Source: Alphaproteobacteria bacterium (GTDB lineage: Bacteria > Pseudomonadota > Alphaproteobacteria > Caulobacterales > Hyphomonadaceae). From it: a DNA stretch of 64,000 bases. The notes below the pieces were generated by a model. The model had not been told where the DNA came from, ran no database searches, and was given only the letters and a program-made list of their open reading frames with translations. The first letter of the stretch is position 1. The number at the start of each line of letters is the position of its first letter. Positions 44,936 through 54,828 of this stretch are shown in pieces. Position numbers and translations under genes: made by a program. The stretch is from the NCBI GenBank assembly GCA_018827375.1, contig JAHJYW010000002.1:62001-126000 (forward strand), written 5' to 3'.

Positions 44936-46345
44936 ATGGGACACTTTGAACTCGGCTGGGAAGAATGGCTGGCACTGCCGGACCTTGGCTTGCCGGCGAT
45001 CAAGGCAAAGGTGGACACAGGCGCGAAGACTTCGGCGCTGCATGCCAGCGTCATCGAGCCATTCGGGCCAAGCACCAAGCCGCAGGTACGCTTCCTGATC
45101 CAGCCCAATCCGGCAGACCCGAGCCTTGAAATCACCTGCTCCGCGCGCGTGATCGACCGACGCGAAGTGACCAGTTCGAATGGCGACACCGAGCTGCGTT
45201 ATGTCATCGAGACGGATGTGCAGATGGGCAAGCGACGCTGGCCGATCCAGCTGACCCTGTCGAACCGCGAGAGCATGACCTATCGCATGCTGTTTGGCCG
45301 GGCTGCTATCCAGCCCGACATGATCGTCAATCCGAATGTGTCGTTCAGCCAGCCCGTTCTCGACTTTGCCCGTTATGGCAGCCTGCCAAAACGTACGCCG
45401 GTGAAGCGACCGTTGCGCATTGCGCTGCTGACACGTGAGCCAAACAATTACTCCTCCAAGCGCCTGATGGAGGCGGCTGAAGCACGCGGACATGTCATCG
45501 AAGCGATTGATACGGCCCGCTGCTACATGCAGATCGGCACGCTGGACCCGGAAGTGCACTATGACGGTAAGGCGCTGGCGCGTTTTGATGCGGTCATCCC
45601 GCGCATTGGTGCCTCGATCACCGACTATGGCATGGCCGTGCTGCGACAGTTCTCGAATACGGGGGCCTTTTGCCTGAACGGGGCGGGGGCCATCGGACGT
45701 TCGCGCGACAAGCTCTTGGCGCACCAATTGCTGGCCCGCGCCAAAATCGACATGCCGATCACGGCCTTTGCCCATAGCCCCAAGGATACAAAAGACCTGA
45801 TATCGCTCGCCGGAGGGGCCCCGGTTGTTGTGAAGCTTCTGTCTTCGACACAGGGCAAGGGCGTGGTCCTCGCCGAGACGCGGAAGGCGGCCGAGAGCCT
45901 GGTGGATGCATTCCGCGGGCTGGAGGCGAACTTCCTCGTACAGGAATTCGTGGCTGAGGCGGCAGGCGCGGATACACGCTGCTTTGTGATCGGCAACAAG
46001 GTGGTTGGCGGCATGAAACGTCAGGCGGCGAAGGGCGAGTTTCGCTCGAACCTGCACAGGGGTGGCACGGCGAGTTCCGTGAAACTGAGCCCCGCCGAGC
46101 GTGAAGTCGCGCGCGACGCGGCCCGCGTACTTGGGTTGCGCGTGGCAGGCGTCGACCTGCTTCAGACCGATGACGGGCCGAAAGTGCTGGAGGTGAATTC
46201 CTCGCCTGGTCTCCAGGGCATCGAAGGCGCCTCGGGCAAGGACATTGCCGGCATGATTATCGAGCATCTCGAGCGGCAGGTGCGCCCGCTCGCCAAGGTG
46301 CGCGAAACACCCGGTCGGCCCATTCGCCGCGCTACCGCGAACTGA
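44936..46345 (+). CDS. Fusion of retropepsin-like (RimB/DUF785) domain and RimK-type ATP-grasp ligase
   Basis: A 469-residue two-domain protein. Residues 1-150 are a retropepsin-like 'ATP-dependent zinc protease' domain, with the active Asp in [13 protein letters not shown] (Asp27). Residues about 160-455 are a RimK-like ATP-grasp enzyme ([65 protein letters not shown]). RimK adds glutamates to ribosomal protein S6, and RimB-type proteins can process the tail, so this may join writer and trimmer. The target here is unproven. Its end overlaps the converging MFS gene by 14 bases. Confidence 0.87.
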   Translation: MGHFELGWEEWLALPDLGLPAIKAKVDTGAKTSALHASVIEPFGPSTKPQVRFLIQPNPADPSLEITCSARVIDRREVTSSNGDTELRYVIETDVQMGKRRWPIQLTLSNRESMTYRMLFGRAAIQPDMIVNPNVSFSQPVLDFARYGSLPKRTPVKRPLRIALLTREPNNYSSKRLMEAAEARGHVIEAIDTARCYMQIGTLDPEVHYDGKALARFDAVIPRIGASITDYGMAVLRQFSNTGAFCLNGAGAIGRSRDKLLAHQLLARAKIDMPITAFAHSPKDTKDLISLAGGAPVVVKLLSSTQGKGVVLAETRKAAESLVDAFRGLEANFLVQEFVAEAAGADTRCFVIGNKVVGGMKRQAAKGEFRSNLHRGGTASSVKLSPAEREVARDAARVLGLRVAGVDLLQTDDGPKVLEVNSSPGLQGIEGASGKDIAGMIIEHLERQVRPLAKVRETPGRPIRRATAN

Positions 46346-47600
46346 AGAGCCTTCCCCGCTCGGTGATCAGGATGATCACGAGCGACGCGATGCCCAGGCA
46401 AACAAAGCCAATCGTGATCGGAATGGTCGAGCCATTATACTGGCTGGAAATGGCCATGCCGATGAGGCTTGCCACAGTGGTCGTGGCAAAACCGTAAGCC
46501 GCGGAGGCCGTGCCGGCGATCTTGCCAAGCGGTTCCATGGCGAGCGCGCTGAAGTTCGACCCCATCAGGCCGAAACAGCCGAAGCACAAGGCGAAGACCG
46601 GGAAGAAGATGTAAAGATGGTCGCCGAACACAAAGGTCAGCAGCGAGAGCACAGCCGCACCGATCGTGAAAATGAAGAGCGCGACCTGGCTGATCCGGCG
46701 CATGCCGACTTTCTCGACGATGCGCGAATTGAGGAAGTTGGCACAGGCCAGCGTTCCCGCAATGCCTGCGAACCAGAAAGCGAAGGTCTCGGTCTGGCCG
46801 AAGACCTCACGGAAGATCTGCTCTGAAGACGCGATGAAGGAGAAGAGGGCGCCGAAGATGACTCCGGAGGCGCACATGTAGCCAAAGGTCACGCGCGACT
46901 TCACGATCTCGCCATAGGCGCCCATCGCGCGGCCAAGGTTGAGCGGCATGCGCGCGTCTTCCGGCAGTGTTTCCGGCAAGCGCATCCAGGTCCAGACAAA
47001 CATGATGGCGCCGAAGAGGGCCAGCACGAGAAAGATCGCTTCCCATGGCGCAACAAGGAGCACGATCTGACCAATGCCCGGCGCGAGGATTGGCACAACC
47101 ATGAAGATGGTCATGACAAGCGACATGAAGCGCGCCATCTGCCGACCGGCAAAGAGGTCCCGCACAATCGACACGGCAACGAGACGGCCACCGGAGGCGA
47201 ACACGCCTTGTGCAAATCGCATGAACAGAAGGGCATGGAAATCGCGCATCACGATGCAGGCCAGTGCCGTGATGATATAGCCGACGAGCGCAACAAAGAG
47301 CGGGCTGCGCCGCCCGAACCGGTCTGAGATGGGCCCCCAGATAATCTGCGGCGCGCCGAAGCCGAGCACATAGGAAAAGATGATCATCTGCTGGCGGTTG
47401 TCGCTCTCCATGCCGGGCGCAGTCAGGCCGACAGCGTGGGCAATTTGGTTGAGCGCCGGCAGCATAATGTCGATGCCGAAGGCGTTGAGGGCCATCAGGC
47501 CCGCAATCATCACGACGAGTTCGCTGCGGCCCGGTATGGGGCGCTTTGCGCCCGGAGGGACGCCTTGAGGCGGAATGGCGGTGGGTTCGGTGTCGGCCAT
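46332..47600 (-). CDS. MFS drug exporter, Bcr/CflA type
   Basis: A 422-residue transporter of the 12-helix major facilitator superfamily. The signature of the DHA1 group is seen: [20 protein letters not shown] at helix 1, then [19 protein letters not shown] between helices 2 and 3, and [23 protein letters not shown] at helix 4, which is typical of Bcr/CflA. It probably exports small drugs by proton antiport. I start it at ATG 47600; the upstream frame is low-complexity and not family-like. Confidence 0.88.
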   Translation of the reverse strand: MADTEPTAIPPQGVPPGAKRPIPGRSELVVMIAGLMALNAFGIDIMLPALNQIAHAVGLTAPGMESDNRQQMIIFSYVLGFGAPQIIWGPISDRFGRRSPLFVALVGYIITALACIVMRDFHALLFMRFAQGVFASGGRLVAVSIVRDLFAGRQMARFMSLVMTIFMVVPILAPGIGQIVLLVAPWEAIFLVLALFGAIMFVWTWMRLPETLPEDARMPLNLGRAMGAYGEIVKSRVTFGYMCASGVIFGALFSFIASSEQIFREVFGQTETFAFWFAGIAGTLACANFLNSRIVEKVGMRRISQVALFIFTIGAAVLSLLTFVFGDHLYIFFPVFALCFGCFGLMGSNFSALAMEPLGKIAGTASAAYGFATTTVASLIGMAISSQYNGSTIPITIGFVCLGIASLVIILITERGRLFSSR

Positions 47601-47702
47601 GGGCCCGCCTTTCCTGTAAGGTGCGGTTTGGAGGAAGGTCCCTATCTGGGCCAAGCCTTGCGGCTTGCCTAGGGGCGAGGGCGCTAAAAATGGCCGCCAT
47701 GC

Positions 47703-47732
47703 AAAAACGCCGCCCTGTGAGGGGCGGCGTTT
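47703..47732 (-). terminator. Terminator of the minus-strand lipoprotein gene
   Basis: AAACGCCGCCC and GGGCGGCGTTT form an 11-pair stem with a six-base loop. On the minus strand it ends in TTTTT; on the plus strand only TTT follows. It lies 20 bases past the stop of the gene at 47752. Confidence 0.85.
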
Positions 47733-47751
47733 GAGGCGGGGCAGGACCGGA

Positions 47752-48342
47752 TCAGGCTTCGGGGCGCTGGATCTGGGTACCGAGGTTGAAAATGACCTGG
47801 TCGGCATCGAAGTAGGCCGGATCATCCGGTTTCGGGCCTTTGCCCATCACGACTTCTGCCGAGGCGACATATTTCGTCACTTCGCGATATTCCTGCGGGC
47901 CGTCCCAGAAGGGATCATAATAACCCCAGCGAGAGGCATAGAAGGACCGCGGATAGGCCCAGCGGCGGTAGGGATCATAGAAGTAGGACGCGCGCGGGCC
48001 GTAGTAGCGGTAGTCGAGGTAGAAATTGCTGTAAAACGGCGAGTAGCCGCCGCCGGTAGCCACGACACGGCTATCTGCGTCGGTTGCGCGCTGGACAACG
48101 CGGAAATGGTCAAACCCATTCTGCTTCGTCAGTTCGGCGGCGCGATAGAGCATGTAGGTCTCGACCGTCTTGCGGTCGGTCAGGCTATTGCCTGCGAACT
48201 GGACCTGGAACCGGTTGGATTCGATCTGTTGTTCGGAATAGCCACGCTCTGTGTCGAGCGCTGCCTGGTAAGGTGTCGCGGTTGTACAGGCGACAAGCAT
48301 GGCGAGCGCTGCAAAACCGGCGGCAATCTTCGATATGTGCAT
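47752..48342 (-). CDS. Hypothetical lipoprotein, Tyr-rich, CC0125-like
   Basis: A 196-residue lipoprotein. Signal ends AMLVAC (about residue 19). The body has a conserved-looking start TPYQAALDTERGYSEQQIESNRFQVQFAGNS, split here as two blocks, and a central Tyr-rich stretch (YSPFYSNFYLDYRYYGPRASY). It resembles a family of alphaproteobacterial lipoproteins often called CC0125/CC1285. Function unknown. ATG 48342 lies nine bases after AGGAGG, which decides the start over a TTG two codons up. Confidence 0.75.
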   Translation of the reverse strand: MHISKIAAGFAALAMLVACTTATPYQAALDTERGYSEQQIESNRFQVQFAGNSLTDRKTVETYMLYRAAELTKQNGFDHFRVVQRATDADSRVVATGGGYSPFYSNFYLDYRYYGPRASYFYDPYRRWAYPRSFYASRWGYYDPFWDGPQEYREVTKYVASAEVVMGKGPKPDDPAYFDADQVIFNLGTQIQRPEA

Positions 48343-48508
48343 CTTCAAGGTCCTCCTGAGGGGAGCTGGTTACTTATAATGTAGTCCAATCCCGCCTGAA
48401 CGCCAGTTGAACTGACAGGTTTCACCTCTCCCCTTTGTCATATGACAATCACGTTTTCGGGAACTAGCCTGCCTCGGGGGCATTCCGGAATGAGACGGAG
48501 GCGGTGCC

Positions 48509-50068
48509 ATGCCCAGAATTCCCTCGGACAGAAAAATCGGTCTTACCCTGCTTTGGGGGGCTCCATTCCTGCTGGCGGCCTGCAGCGGGGGAAGTGATGG
48601 TGATGCTTCACCCGCGCCGGCACCCGTTCCCGCCAACCGCGCGCCCGCGTTTACATCTCCAGCCACAGCAAGTGTCGACGAGAACACTACCGGCAGTATC
48701 TATACGTTTGCCGTGTCTGACCCGGATGGTGACAGCCTGTCTGTTTCTGTGGTGCCCGGCGGTGATGAGGCGGCCTTCGACATCGACCCGGCCTCACGCA
48801 CGATACGCCCTGCGGCGTCGCTCGACTTCGAGACGCCCGCTGATGCCGATGGCGACAATGTCTATGATGTCACGCTCGAGGCGCGCGACCCGGGCGGCCT
48901 CACGGCGCGGCTGAATCTTGCGATCACGGTGAATGATGTTGTCGAGGGCATGATGGCCGCACGCGTGGGCACCGGCTTCACGCAACCGCTATACCTTGCC
49001 GGCCTGCCTGGAACGACGCAGGTCGTGGTCCTGGAGAAGGGCGGACGAATACGCGTCCTTGATCCCGAGACGGGCACAATCGATCCTGTCGATTTTCTGG
49101 ATGTATCGGGCGAAACGTCCGCTGCCGGGGAAGGGGGCCTGCTGGGGCTTGCCTTTTCACCGGACTTTGCGACCGACCGTACCTTTTACATCAATCTGAC
49201 CAATAATGCTGGCGATACGGAAATCAGGCGCTATCAGATGTTCTCAGGCTCACTGACGCAGGCCGATCCCGCGACGGCGGATATCATCCTGACGGTTGAC
49301 CAGCCGGCTTCCAACCATAATGCAGGCTGGATAGGCTTTGCGGCAGACGGGATGCTGTTTGTGCCAACCGGCGATGGCGGCGGTGCGGGCGACCCGGACG
49401 GATATGCGCAGAACGTGAACTCGCTCTTGGGCAAAATCCTGCGCATCGATGTGCGCGGCGATGATTTTCCGACGGATGACGCGCGTGACTATGCCATTCC
49501 TGCGGGCAACGCCTTCACCGGGGCAGCAGGTCTGCCGGAAATCTTTGCACTGGGCCTGCGCAATCCTTTCCGGTGCAGCTTTGACGACGTGACTGGGGAC
49601 CTGTTCATCGGCGATGTCGGGCAGGGCGCCGTCGAGGAAGTCGACAGGCTTCGCATGAGCGACGCTGGCACGAATTTCGGCTGGAATATCCAGGAAGGTA
49701 CGCAGGATTACAGTGGCGCGGACAGGGCGGACCTTGTCGATCCGGTAGCCGCATACGGGCACGGTGCGGGGTTGAGCCAGGGCCAGTCGCTGACGGGCGG
49801 TTATGTCTATCGGGGTAATCTGGAACTGATAAAGGACCATTATGTCTTCGCCGATTTTGTGTCGGGGAATGTCTGGGCCGTGCCGGTTGATGATCTCGTG
49901 ATTGGCCAGACGGTCTTTGGCAGCGCGTTCCTGCGTATCAACGGATCGCTGATGGCGGACGCGGGCACGGTGGAGAGCATTTCCAGTTTTGGTGAGGACA
50001 ATGAGAGAAATCTCTACATCGTCTCGATCCTCGGTGATGTGTTCCGGATACAGGCAGCCCAACCCTGA
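48509..50068 (+). CDS. PQQ-type glucose/sorbosone dehydrogenase-like lipoprotein with cadherin-like domain
   Basis: A 519-residue predicted lipoprotein (lipobox LLAAC, Cys about 25). Residues 45-150 form a cadherin-like domain (TASVDENTTGSIYTFAVSD, then DFETPADADGDNVYDVTLEA). From about 155 on comes the glucose/sorbosone dehydrogenase propeller: GEGGLLGLAFSPDFATDRTF, NHNAGWIGFAADGMLFVPTG, GLRNPFRCSFDD, IGDVGQGAVEEVD and FGWNIQEG. Such enzymes oxidise sugars with PQQ in the periplasm, as in YliI/Asd. Whether PQQ is bound is not proven. No partner cytochrome is adjacent. Confidence 0.9.
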   Translation: MPRIPSDRKIGLTLLWGAPFLLAACSGGSDGDASPAPAPVPANRAPAFTSPATASVDENTTGSIYTFAVSDPDGDSLSVSVVPGGDEAAFDIDPASRTIRPAASLDFETPADADGDNVYDVTLEARDPGGLTARLNLAITVNDVVEGMMAARVGTGFTQPLYLAGLPGTTQVVVLEKGGRIRVLDPETGTIDPVDFLDVSGETSAAGEGGLLGLAFSPDFATDRTFYINLTNNAGDTEIRRYQMFSGSLTQADPATADIILTVDQPASNHNAGWIGFAADGMLFVPTGDGGGAGDPDGYAQNVNSLLGKILRIDVRGDDFPTDDARDYAIPAGNAFTGAAGLPEIFALGLRNPFRCSFDDVTGDLFIGDVGQGAVEEVDRLRMSDAGTNFGWNIQEGTQDYSGADRADLVDPVAAYGHGAGLSQGQSLTGGYVYRGNLELIKDHYVFADFVSGNVWAVPVDDLVIGQTVFGSAFLRINGSLMADAGTVESISSFGEDNERNLYIVSILGDVFRIQAAQP

Positions 50069-50077
50069 TCCCGCAAT

Positions 50078-50106
50078 GAAAAAGGGCGGCCTCGCGGGCC
50101 GCCCTT
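50078..50106 (-). terminator. Terminator of the aldehyde dehydrogenase gene
   Basis: AAGGGCGGCC and GGCCGCCCTT pair around TCGCG. On the minus strand it is followed by TTTTTCATT, 30 bases past the aldehyde dehydrogenase stop. It may also serve the converging propeller gene. Confidence 0.85.
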
Positions 50107-50135
50107 GATCATGTCTTTATGGCAAGCCTGGCGGA

Positions 50136-51566
50136 TCAGGCGGCCTTGTAGCCGATCACAGCTTTGGTTTCGAGGAATTCCTCGAAGCCGAGCTCGCCCC
50201 ATTCGCGGCCATTGCCCGACTGGCCGTAGCCGCCGAATGGCGCGGAGAAGTCAGGGTTGGCACCGTTGACCAGGATCTGGCCGGCGCGGATCTTGTTCGC
50301 CACTTCATTGGCCTCTTTTTCCGGGCCCTGAACATAGCCGGCGAGACCGTAGACGGTGTCGTTTGCCATCTCGATGGCGTCTTCCAGCGTGTCATAAGGC
50401 AGGATGCAGAGCACGGGGCCAAAGATTTCCTCGCGGGCAATCGTCATCTGGTTGGTGACGTTTGCAAACACGGTCGGACGGGTGAAGTAGCCCTTGTTGA
50501 AGCCCTCCGGACGGCCCGTGCCACCGGCGACGAGCGTAGCGCCTTCGTCGATGCCCTTCTGGATCAGGTCCTGAACTTTCTGGAACTGGCTGCCATTCGA
50601 GATCGGGCCGATGGCGCCAGGCGTCGCTTCGCCGGGCATCATGACCTTAACCGATTCCGCAGCGGCCTTGGCGATCTTGATCGCATCGGCTTGCTGGTCT
50701 TTCTGGACGAACATGCGCGATGGGGCGTTACAGGACTGGCCTGTGTTCGTCATCATCTGGCGCACGCCGCCACCGACAGCCTTTTCAAGGTCAGCCGTTG
50801 GCAGGACAATGTTCGGCGACTTGCCGCCGAGTTCCTGGGCAACGCGCTTGACGGTTGGCGCAGCGGCCTGTGCCACGAGCACGCCAGCACGTGTCGAGCC
50901 GGTGAAGCTCATCATGTCAACATCAGGGTGTGCCGAGAGAACGGCACCGACGTTCGGGCCGTCGCCGTTGACGAGGTTGAACACGCCTTTTGGCACGCCG
51001 GCTTCATGCAGGATTTCCGCAAAGATCAGCGCGTCGAGCGGTGCGATCTCGGAAGGCTTCAGCACCATGGTGCAACCTGCAGCGAGGGCAGGGGCAACTT
51101 TACAGGCGATCTGGTTGAGCGGCCAGTTCCAGGGCGTGATGAAACCGCAGACGCCGATCGCTTCCTTGCGAAGGAGCGTTGTGCCTTTCAGTTCTTCCCA
51201 CTTGTAAGCGCGCAGGATGGCGGCCGTCGTGGCAAAGTGGCCCATGCCGGCAGGAACCTGAGCGGCATTGGCGAGCCACATCGGCGCGCCCATTTCGTCG
51301 GAAATGGCGCTTGCAAGGTCGGGCATGCGCTTCTGGATGCCAGCGGTGATCTTGTCGAGCAGGTCGGCGCGATATTCGACGCTGGTCTGCGAAAAGGACG
51401 GAAAAGCGGCCTTGGCAGCGGCAACGGCCTTGTCGACGTCGGCCTGGGAGCCGAGCGAAATGCGGGCAAATGGCTCTTCCGTGGCAGGATTTTCGACGTC
51501 GAGCGTACGCGGCTCTACCGGATCGACCCATTCACCATTGATGTAGAACTTGAGATAATCTTTCAT
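50136..51566 (-). CDS. NAD(P)-dependent aldehyde dehydrogenase
   Basis: A 476-residue aldehyde dehydrogenase superfamily protein. FYINGEWVDPV at the start, the cofactor block FITPWNWPLNQI near 145, the general-base Glu in ELGGKSPNI near 247, the nucleophile Cys279 in NTGQSCNAPSRM and GYFTRPTVFANV near 366 are all present. Substrate cannot be told; the N-terminal DYLKFYINGEW form is common in broad aldehyde oxidisers of this class. ATG 51566 matches the family start, with GGGAGG upstream. No linked pathway. Confidence 0.92.
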   Translation of the reverse strand: MKDYLKFYINGEWVDPVEPRTLDVENPATEEPFARISLGSQADVDKAVAAAKAAFPSFSQTSVEYRADLLDKITAGIQKRMPDLASAISDEMGAPMWLANAAQVPAGMGHFATTAAILRAYKWEELKGTTLLRKEAIGVCGFITPWNWPLNQIACKVAPALAAGCTMVLKPSEIAPLDALIFAEILHEAGVPKGVFNLVNGDGPNVGAVLSAHPDVDMMSFTGSTRAGVLVAQAAAPTVKRVAQELGGKSPNIVLPTADLEKAVGGGVRQMMTNTGQSCNAPSRMFVQKDQQADAIKIAKAAAESVKVMMPGEATPGAIGPISNGSQFQKVQDLIQKGIDEGATLVAGGTGRPEGFNKGYFTRPTVFANVTNQMTIAREEIFGPVLCILPYDTLEDAIEMANDTVYGLAGYVQGPEKEANEVANKIRAGQILVNGANPDFSAPFGGYGQSGNGREWGELGFEEFLETKAVIGYKAA

Positions 51567-51695
51567 AGGCGTGAGCCTCCCTGTGGTGTCCGTTGTTCTT
51601 GCCAGGACTATAGGTGACGTGTGCGTCACCGGCGAGTCCTGACGCAAAGGAAATCTGGTTAGTAACAAGGAATTCATCAAGGGCAGGGCTGTGGC

Positions 51696-53225
51696 CTAGC
51701 GCTTCATGCCGCCCAGTATGCCGCGCAGGATGTAGCGGGTGATCTCGCGTGTGGCCGTACGTGCCGCCTGCTTGCCAGCCGCCTCAATGGGCGTTTGGCG
51801 CCGGGATCGTGTGGTTTTGGCGCGGGTTTTCTTCTTAGCAAGCGCTTCTGCAGCTTTGGATTCTTTCGCCGCCAGCTTCTCGGCCTGGTCGGCGGCCTCG
51901 GCTTCCTTCTCTTCCAGGATTTCGTAGGCGGACTCCCGATCAATCACGTCGTCATATTTGCCGGCAAATGGGCTAGCCTTCTGCACGGCCGCCCGTTCGG
52001 CGTCCGTTGCGGGGCCGAGGCGGGAGGAAGGCGGGCGGATCATCGTGCGCTGGACGACCGATGGCGCGCTCTTGCCGTCGAGCGTGGAGACCAGCGCCTC
52101 GCCTGTACCAAGCTGGGTGATGATCTCCTCGGTGTCGAACGTGGGATTGGGCCTGAAGGACTCGGCGGCCGCGCGCACGCCTTTGCGTTCAGACGGCGTG
52201 TAGGCGCGCAGGGCATGCTGCATCCGGTTGCCGAGCTGGGCGAGCACGCTCTCGGGCAGGTCGCGCGGGTTTTGCGTAACGAAGAAGACGCCGACGCCTT
52301 TCGACCGGATCAGCCGCACAACCTGTTCGATCTTCTGCATCAGGGCAGGGGGCGCGTCGTTGAAGAGAAGGTGGGCTTCGTCAAAGAAGAAGACGAGCTT
52401 CGGTTTCTCCGGATCGCCAACTTCGGGCAGGCGCTCGAACAGTTCCGACAGGAGCCAGAGCAGGAAAGTGGAATAGAGTTTCGGACTGTTGATCAATTTG
52501 GTGGCGTCGAGCACGTTGACATAGCCGCGCCCGTCCTGGGTTGTGCGCATCAGATCTTCGAGTTCGAGCGCGGGTTCGCCGAAGAAATGTTCCGCGCCCT
52601 CCCGCTCCAGCATGAGAAGGTTGCGCTGGACGGCGCCGAGCGAGGCGGCGGCCACATTGCCATAGGACTGACTGATCTCTTCGCGCACTTCTTTTTGCGA
52701 CAGGTGCAGCAGCAGTTTGCGCAGGTCCTTCAGGTCTAGCAGCAGGAGCTGGTTATCGTCGGCATATTCGAAGGCGATGTTGAGCACGCCTTCCTGCGCA
52801 TCGGTTAGCCCCATCAGGCGCGACAGGAGCAAGGGGCCCATTTCTGAAATCGTGGCGCGGATCGGGTGACCGTTCTCACCGAACACGTCCCAGAAAATCG
52901 TCGGGGCGGCAGCATATCCGAAATCGGCAAGCCCGATCTGCTCGGCGCGGGCAACCAGCTTTTCGTGCAGCTTGTGGTCGGCGCTTCCGGCCACACAGAT
53001 GCCGGAGAGATCGCCCTTCACGTCGGCGCAGAAAACGGGGACGCCGGCATCGGAAAAGCCTTGCGCGAGGATCTGCAGGGTCACGGTCTTGCCGGTGCCG
53101 GTCGCGCCGGCGACGAGGCCATGGCGGTTAGCCACTTTCAGCAACATCTCCTGGGCGGTATTCGGTGTTCCTGATCCGTCTGCGTCAGCGCCGCCGATGA
53201 AAAGTGCGTCCGTCATGTTGGCCAT
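51696..53225 (-). CDS. HerA-like ATPase, DUF853 family
   Basis: A 509-residue P-loop ATPase of the HerA/FtsK-related DUF853 family. Walker A is in [20 protein letters not shown] near 40. Walker [14 protein letters not shown] is near 275. The [28 protein letters not shown] block carries the sensor residues. The last 80 residues are Lys/Ala/Glu-rich and then basic ([14 protein letters not shown]), probably a disordered or nucleic-acid-binding tail. Family members are often annotated as helicases, but their role is not firmly known. No NurA-like nuclease is adjacent. Confidence 0.9.
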   Translation of the reverse strand: MANMTDALFIGGADADGSGTPNTAQEMLLKVANRHGLVAGATGTGKTVTLQILAQGFSDAGVPVFCADVKGDLSGICVAGSADHKLHEKLVARAEQIGLADFGYAAAPTIFWDVFGENGHPIRATISEMGPLLLSRLMGLTDAQEGVLNIAFEYADDNQLLLLDLKDLRKLLLHLSQKEVREEISQSYGNVAAASLGAVQRNLLMLEREGAEHFFGEPALELEDLMRTTQDGRGYVNVLDATKLINSPKLYSTFLLWLLSELFERLPEVGDPEKPKLVFFFDEAHLLFNDAPPALMQKIEQVVRLIRSKGVGVFFVTQNPRDLPESVLAQLGNRMQHALRAYTPSERKGVRAAAESFRPNPTFDTEEIITQLGTGEALVSTLDGKSAPSVVQRTMIRPPSSRLGPATDAERAAVQKASPFAGKYDDVIDRESAYEILEEKEAEAADQAEKLAAKESKAAEALAKKKTRAKTTRSRRQTPIEAAGKQAARTATREITRYILRGILGGMKR

Positions 53226-53379
53226 TTCTCCCCTGATGCGGAGCGGACGCTAGTGGTTTCACAGGATTCGGCAAGAGCCTCACTGAGCATGGTGGCAAGC
53301 CGAGAGGGAGGGTAAGCAGGGGGTGGCTTGACGGCAGGCAAGGCTGCTTCCAACCTGCAAATCCAATGGGGGCGCCTTA

Positions 53380-54498
53380 ATGGATCGTGCGACAAAGACT
53401 GGCATCTGGATCATCGCGACCGGCGTGATCATTACTTTCCTCTATGTGGGAAGGGGCATTCTTTCGACCTTTGCCATGGCGGTCTTCCTGTTCCTTGTGA
53501 TCGAGGGTTTCGCGCGGATGATCGACAACTGGTCGCTCACGATGCGCCTGGGTGTCGCGCGGGCCGTTGCCATCCTGATCGTGCTGGGCGGCTTTGTCGG
53601 TTTCATTGCGTTGCTCGCAAATGGCGTGTCGCAGTTCGGGCGCGATGCCGCGGAATATGAGGAGAAGATCAACGGGCTGATCCAGGATGCCTACAGCCTG
53701 GTCAACATGAACGATGCGCCGACGCTGACACACTTGATATTCAATGAGGGCGGCCAGAAGTTTTTTGCGACGATTGCAAATGCGACGGGTGATCTCTCGG
53801 GAGACCTGATCCTGATCTTCATCTACATCGCTTTCCTGTTTCTGGCGCAGTCAGGCTGGACCAGGAAGCTGGACAACATTTTCCCGAATTACGAGAAGCG
53901 CGCGATGGTGCGTGAGGTCGGGGATGAGGCCCGGCGCGGAATCGAGACCTATCTGTGGACGCAGACTGTGATCTCGGCCCTGATAACTTTCCTGACCTAT
54001 ATCTCGCTGCTGATGCTGGGCGTGCAGAATGCGCTCTTCCTGGCGGCGCTGATATTCGTGCTTAACTATATTCCGACGGTCGGGTCCATCGTCGCCGCGC
54101 TCGTGCCCCCCTTGTTCGCTTTGGTGCAGCCGGATATCCCTGCATGGATACCGGGAGCTCCGCCGCAGGACATCTATATCTATGCCGCCATCGTGTTTGG
54201 CGTTGTCAGCTTCTGGCAATTTTCCATCGGAAATTTCATCCAGCCACGCATGATGGGAGATTCCCTCAATCTGTCCGCCTTGGTTGTATTGCTTGCTCTT
54301 GCGATTTGGGGGGTCCTCTGGGGCATACCCGGCATGTTCCTCTCGGCACCGCTGACTGTGTTGATGATGATACTGTTTGCGCAATCCCATGGGACGCGGT
54401 GGATCGCCATCCTGCTGTCGGCCGATGGCAATCCGCAGGGAAAAGGCGATGGCAAGACAGCAGTGACAACTGCCAAAGGTGATAGCGAAATCATATGA
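53380..54498 (+). CDS. AI-2E/PerM-family membrane transporter
   Basis: A 372-residue protein of the AI-2E transporter/PerM family with about eight helices. It opens with a hydrophobic helix pair (WIIATGVIITFLYVGRGILS). A soluble helical segment follows at residues 85-145. The conserved ALIFVLNYIPTVGSIVAALVPP is near 224-245, followed by GNFIQPRMMGDSLNLSALVVLL near 286, a signature of the family. Members export autoinducer-2 or act as Na+/H+ or small-molecule permeases; which applies here is unknown. GGGGGCG precedes the ATG. Confidence 0.88.
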   Translation: MDRATKTGIWIIATGVIITFLYVGRGILSTFAMAVFLFLVIEGFARMIDNWSLTMRLGVARAVAILIVLGGFVGFIALLANGVSQFGRDAAEYEEKINGLIQDAYSLVNMNDAPTLTHLIFNEGGQKFFATIANATGDLSGDLILIFIYIAFLFLAQSGWTRKLDNIFPNYEKRAMVREVGDEARRGIETYLWTQTVISALITFLTYISLLMLGVQNALFLAALIFVLNYIPTVGSIVAALVPPLFALVQPDIPAWIPGAPPQDIYIYAAIVFGVVSFWQFSIGNFIQPRMMGDSLNLSALVVLLALAIWGVLWGIPGMFLSAPLTVLMMILFAQSHGTRWIAILLSADGNPQGKGDGKTAVTTAKGDSEII

Positions 54499-54828
54499 AG
54501 CATGGCATTTGAAACTTTCAGAACTGACTGCGTGCTCATCAGTAAACTCTTCATGATTTTTAATGTAGCAATGCCAGCGGCACCCCTTGTGTTTCAGAGA
54601 TCAGGGCCGAAATAAATAAAGAGATCAGGCCTCCGCGTGCGTCCCCCCACCCAGCCTGCGGAACGCCTGTAGGGCCCGTCGGACACGTCCCCGTTCGACG
54701 GGCCCGCTTTATTTGGTCTTTAATGGCCGCCAGATTATTTGTGCCGATAGCTGAAAGTTCCATTTGTAACAGACCATTGAAGGTGGCCGCGGCACAGTTT
54801 ACACCGGGTTGGATATCCTTCACTGCCA
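54499..54828 (+). other. Intergenic with a strong hairpin, possible small RNA
   Basis: About 330 bases with no coding frame I can support. It has two near copies of AGAGATCAGG (about 54596 and 54620), an A/T-rich stretch (54609-54622), a C-rich stretch and a ten-pair hairpin (GGGCCCGTCG/CGACGGGCCC, 54672-54705) followed by GCTTTATTT. An RNA of roughly 90 bases ending at the hairpin is possible. The last ~100 bases must also contain the gdh promoter. Confidence 0.35.
54672..54712 (+). terminator. Terminator-like hairpin upstream of gdh
   Basis: GGGCCCGTCG (54672-54681) pairs with CGACGGGCCC (54696-54705) around a 14-base loop, followed by GCTTTATTT. It lies 170 bases after the AI-2E gene stop, rather far for its own terminator. 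Confidence 0.5.

Noticed and set aside
44915-46267. 450-codon minus-strand open frame over the RimB-RimK fusion
   Set aside because: Codon-position mirror of the plus-strand gene; His/Arg-rich and featureless.
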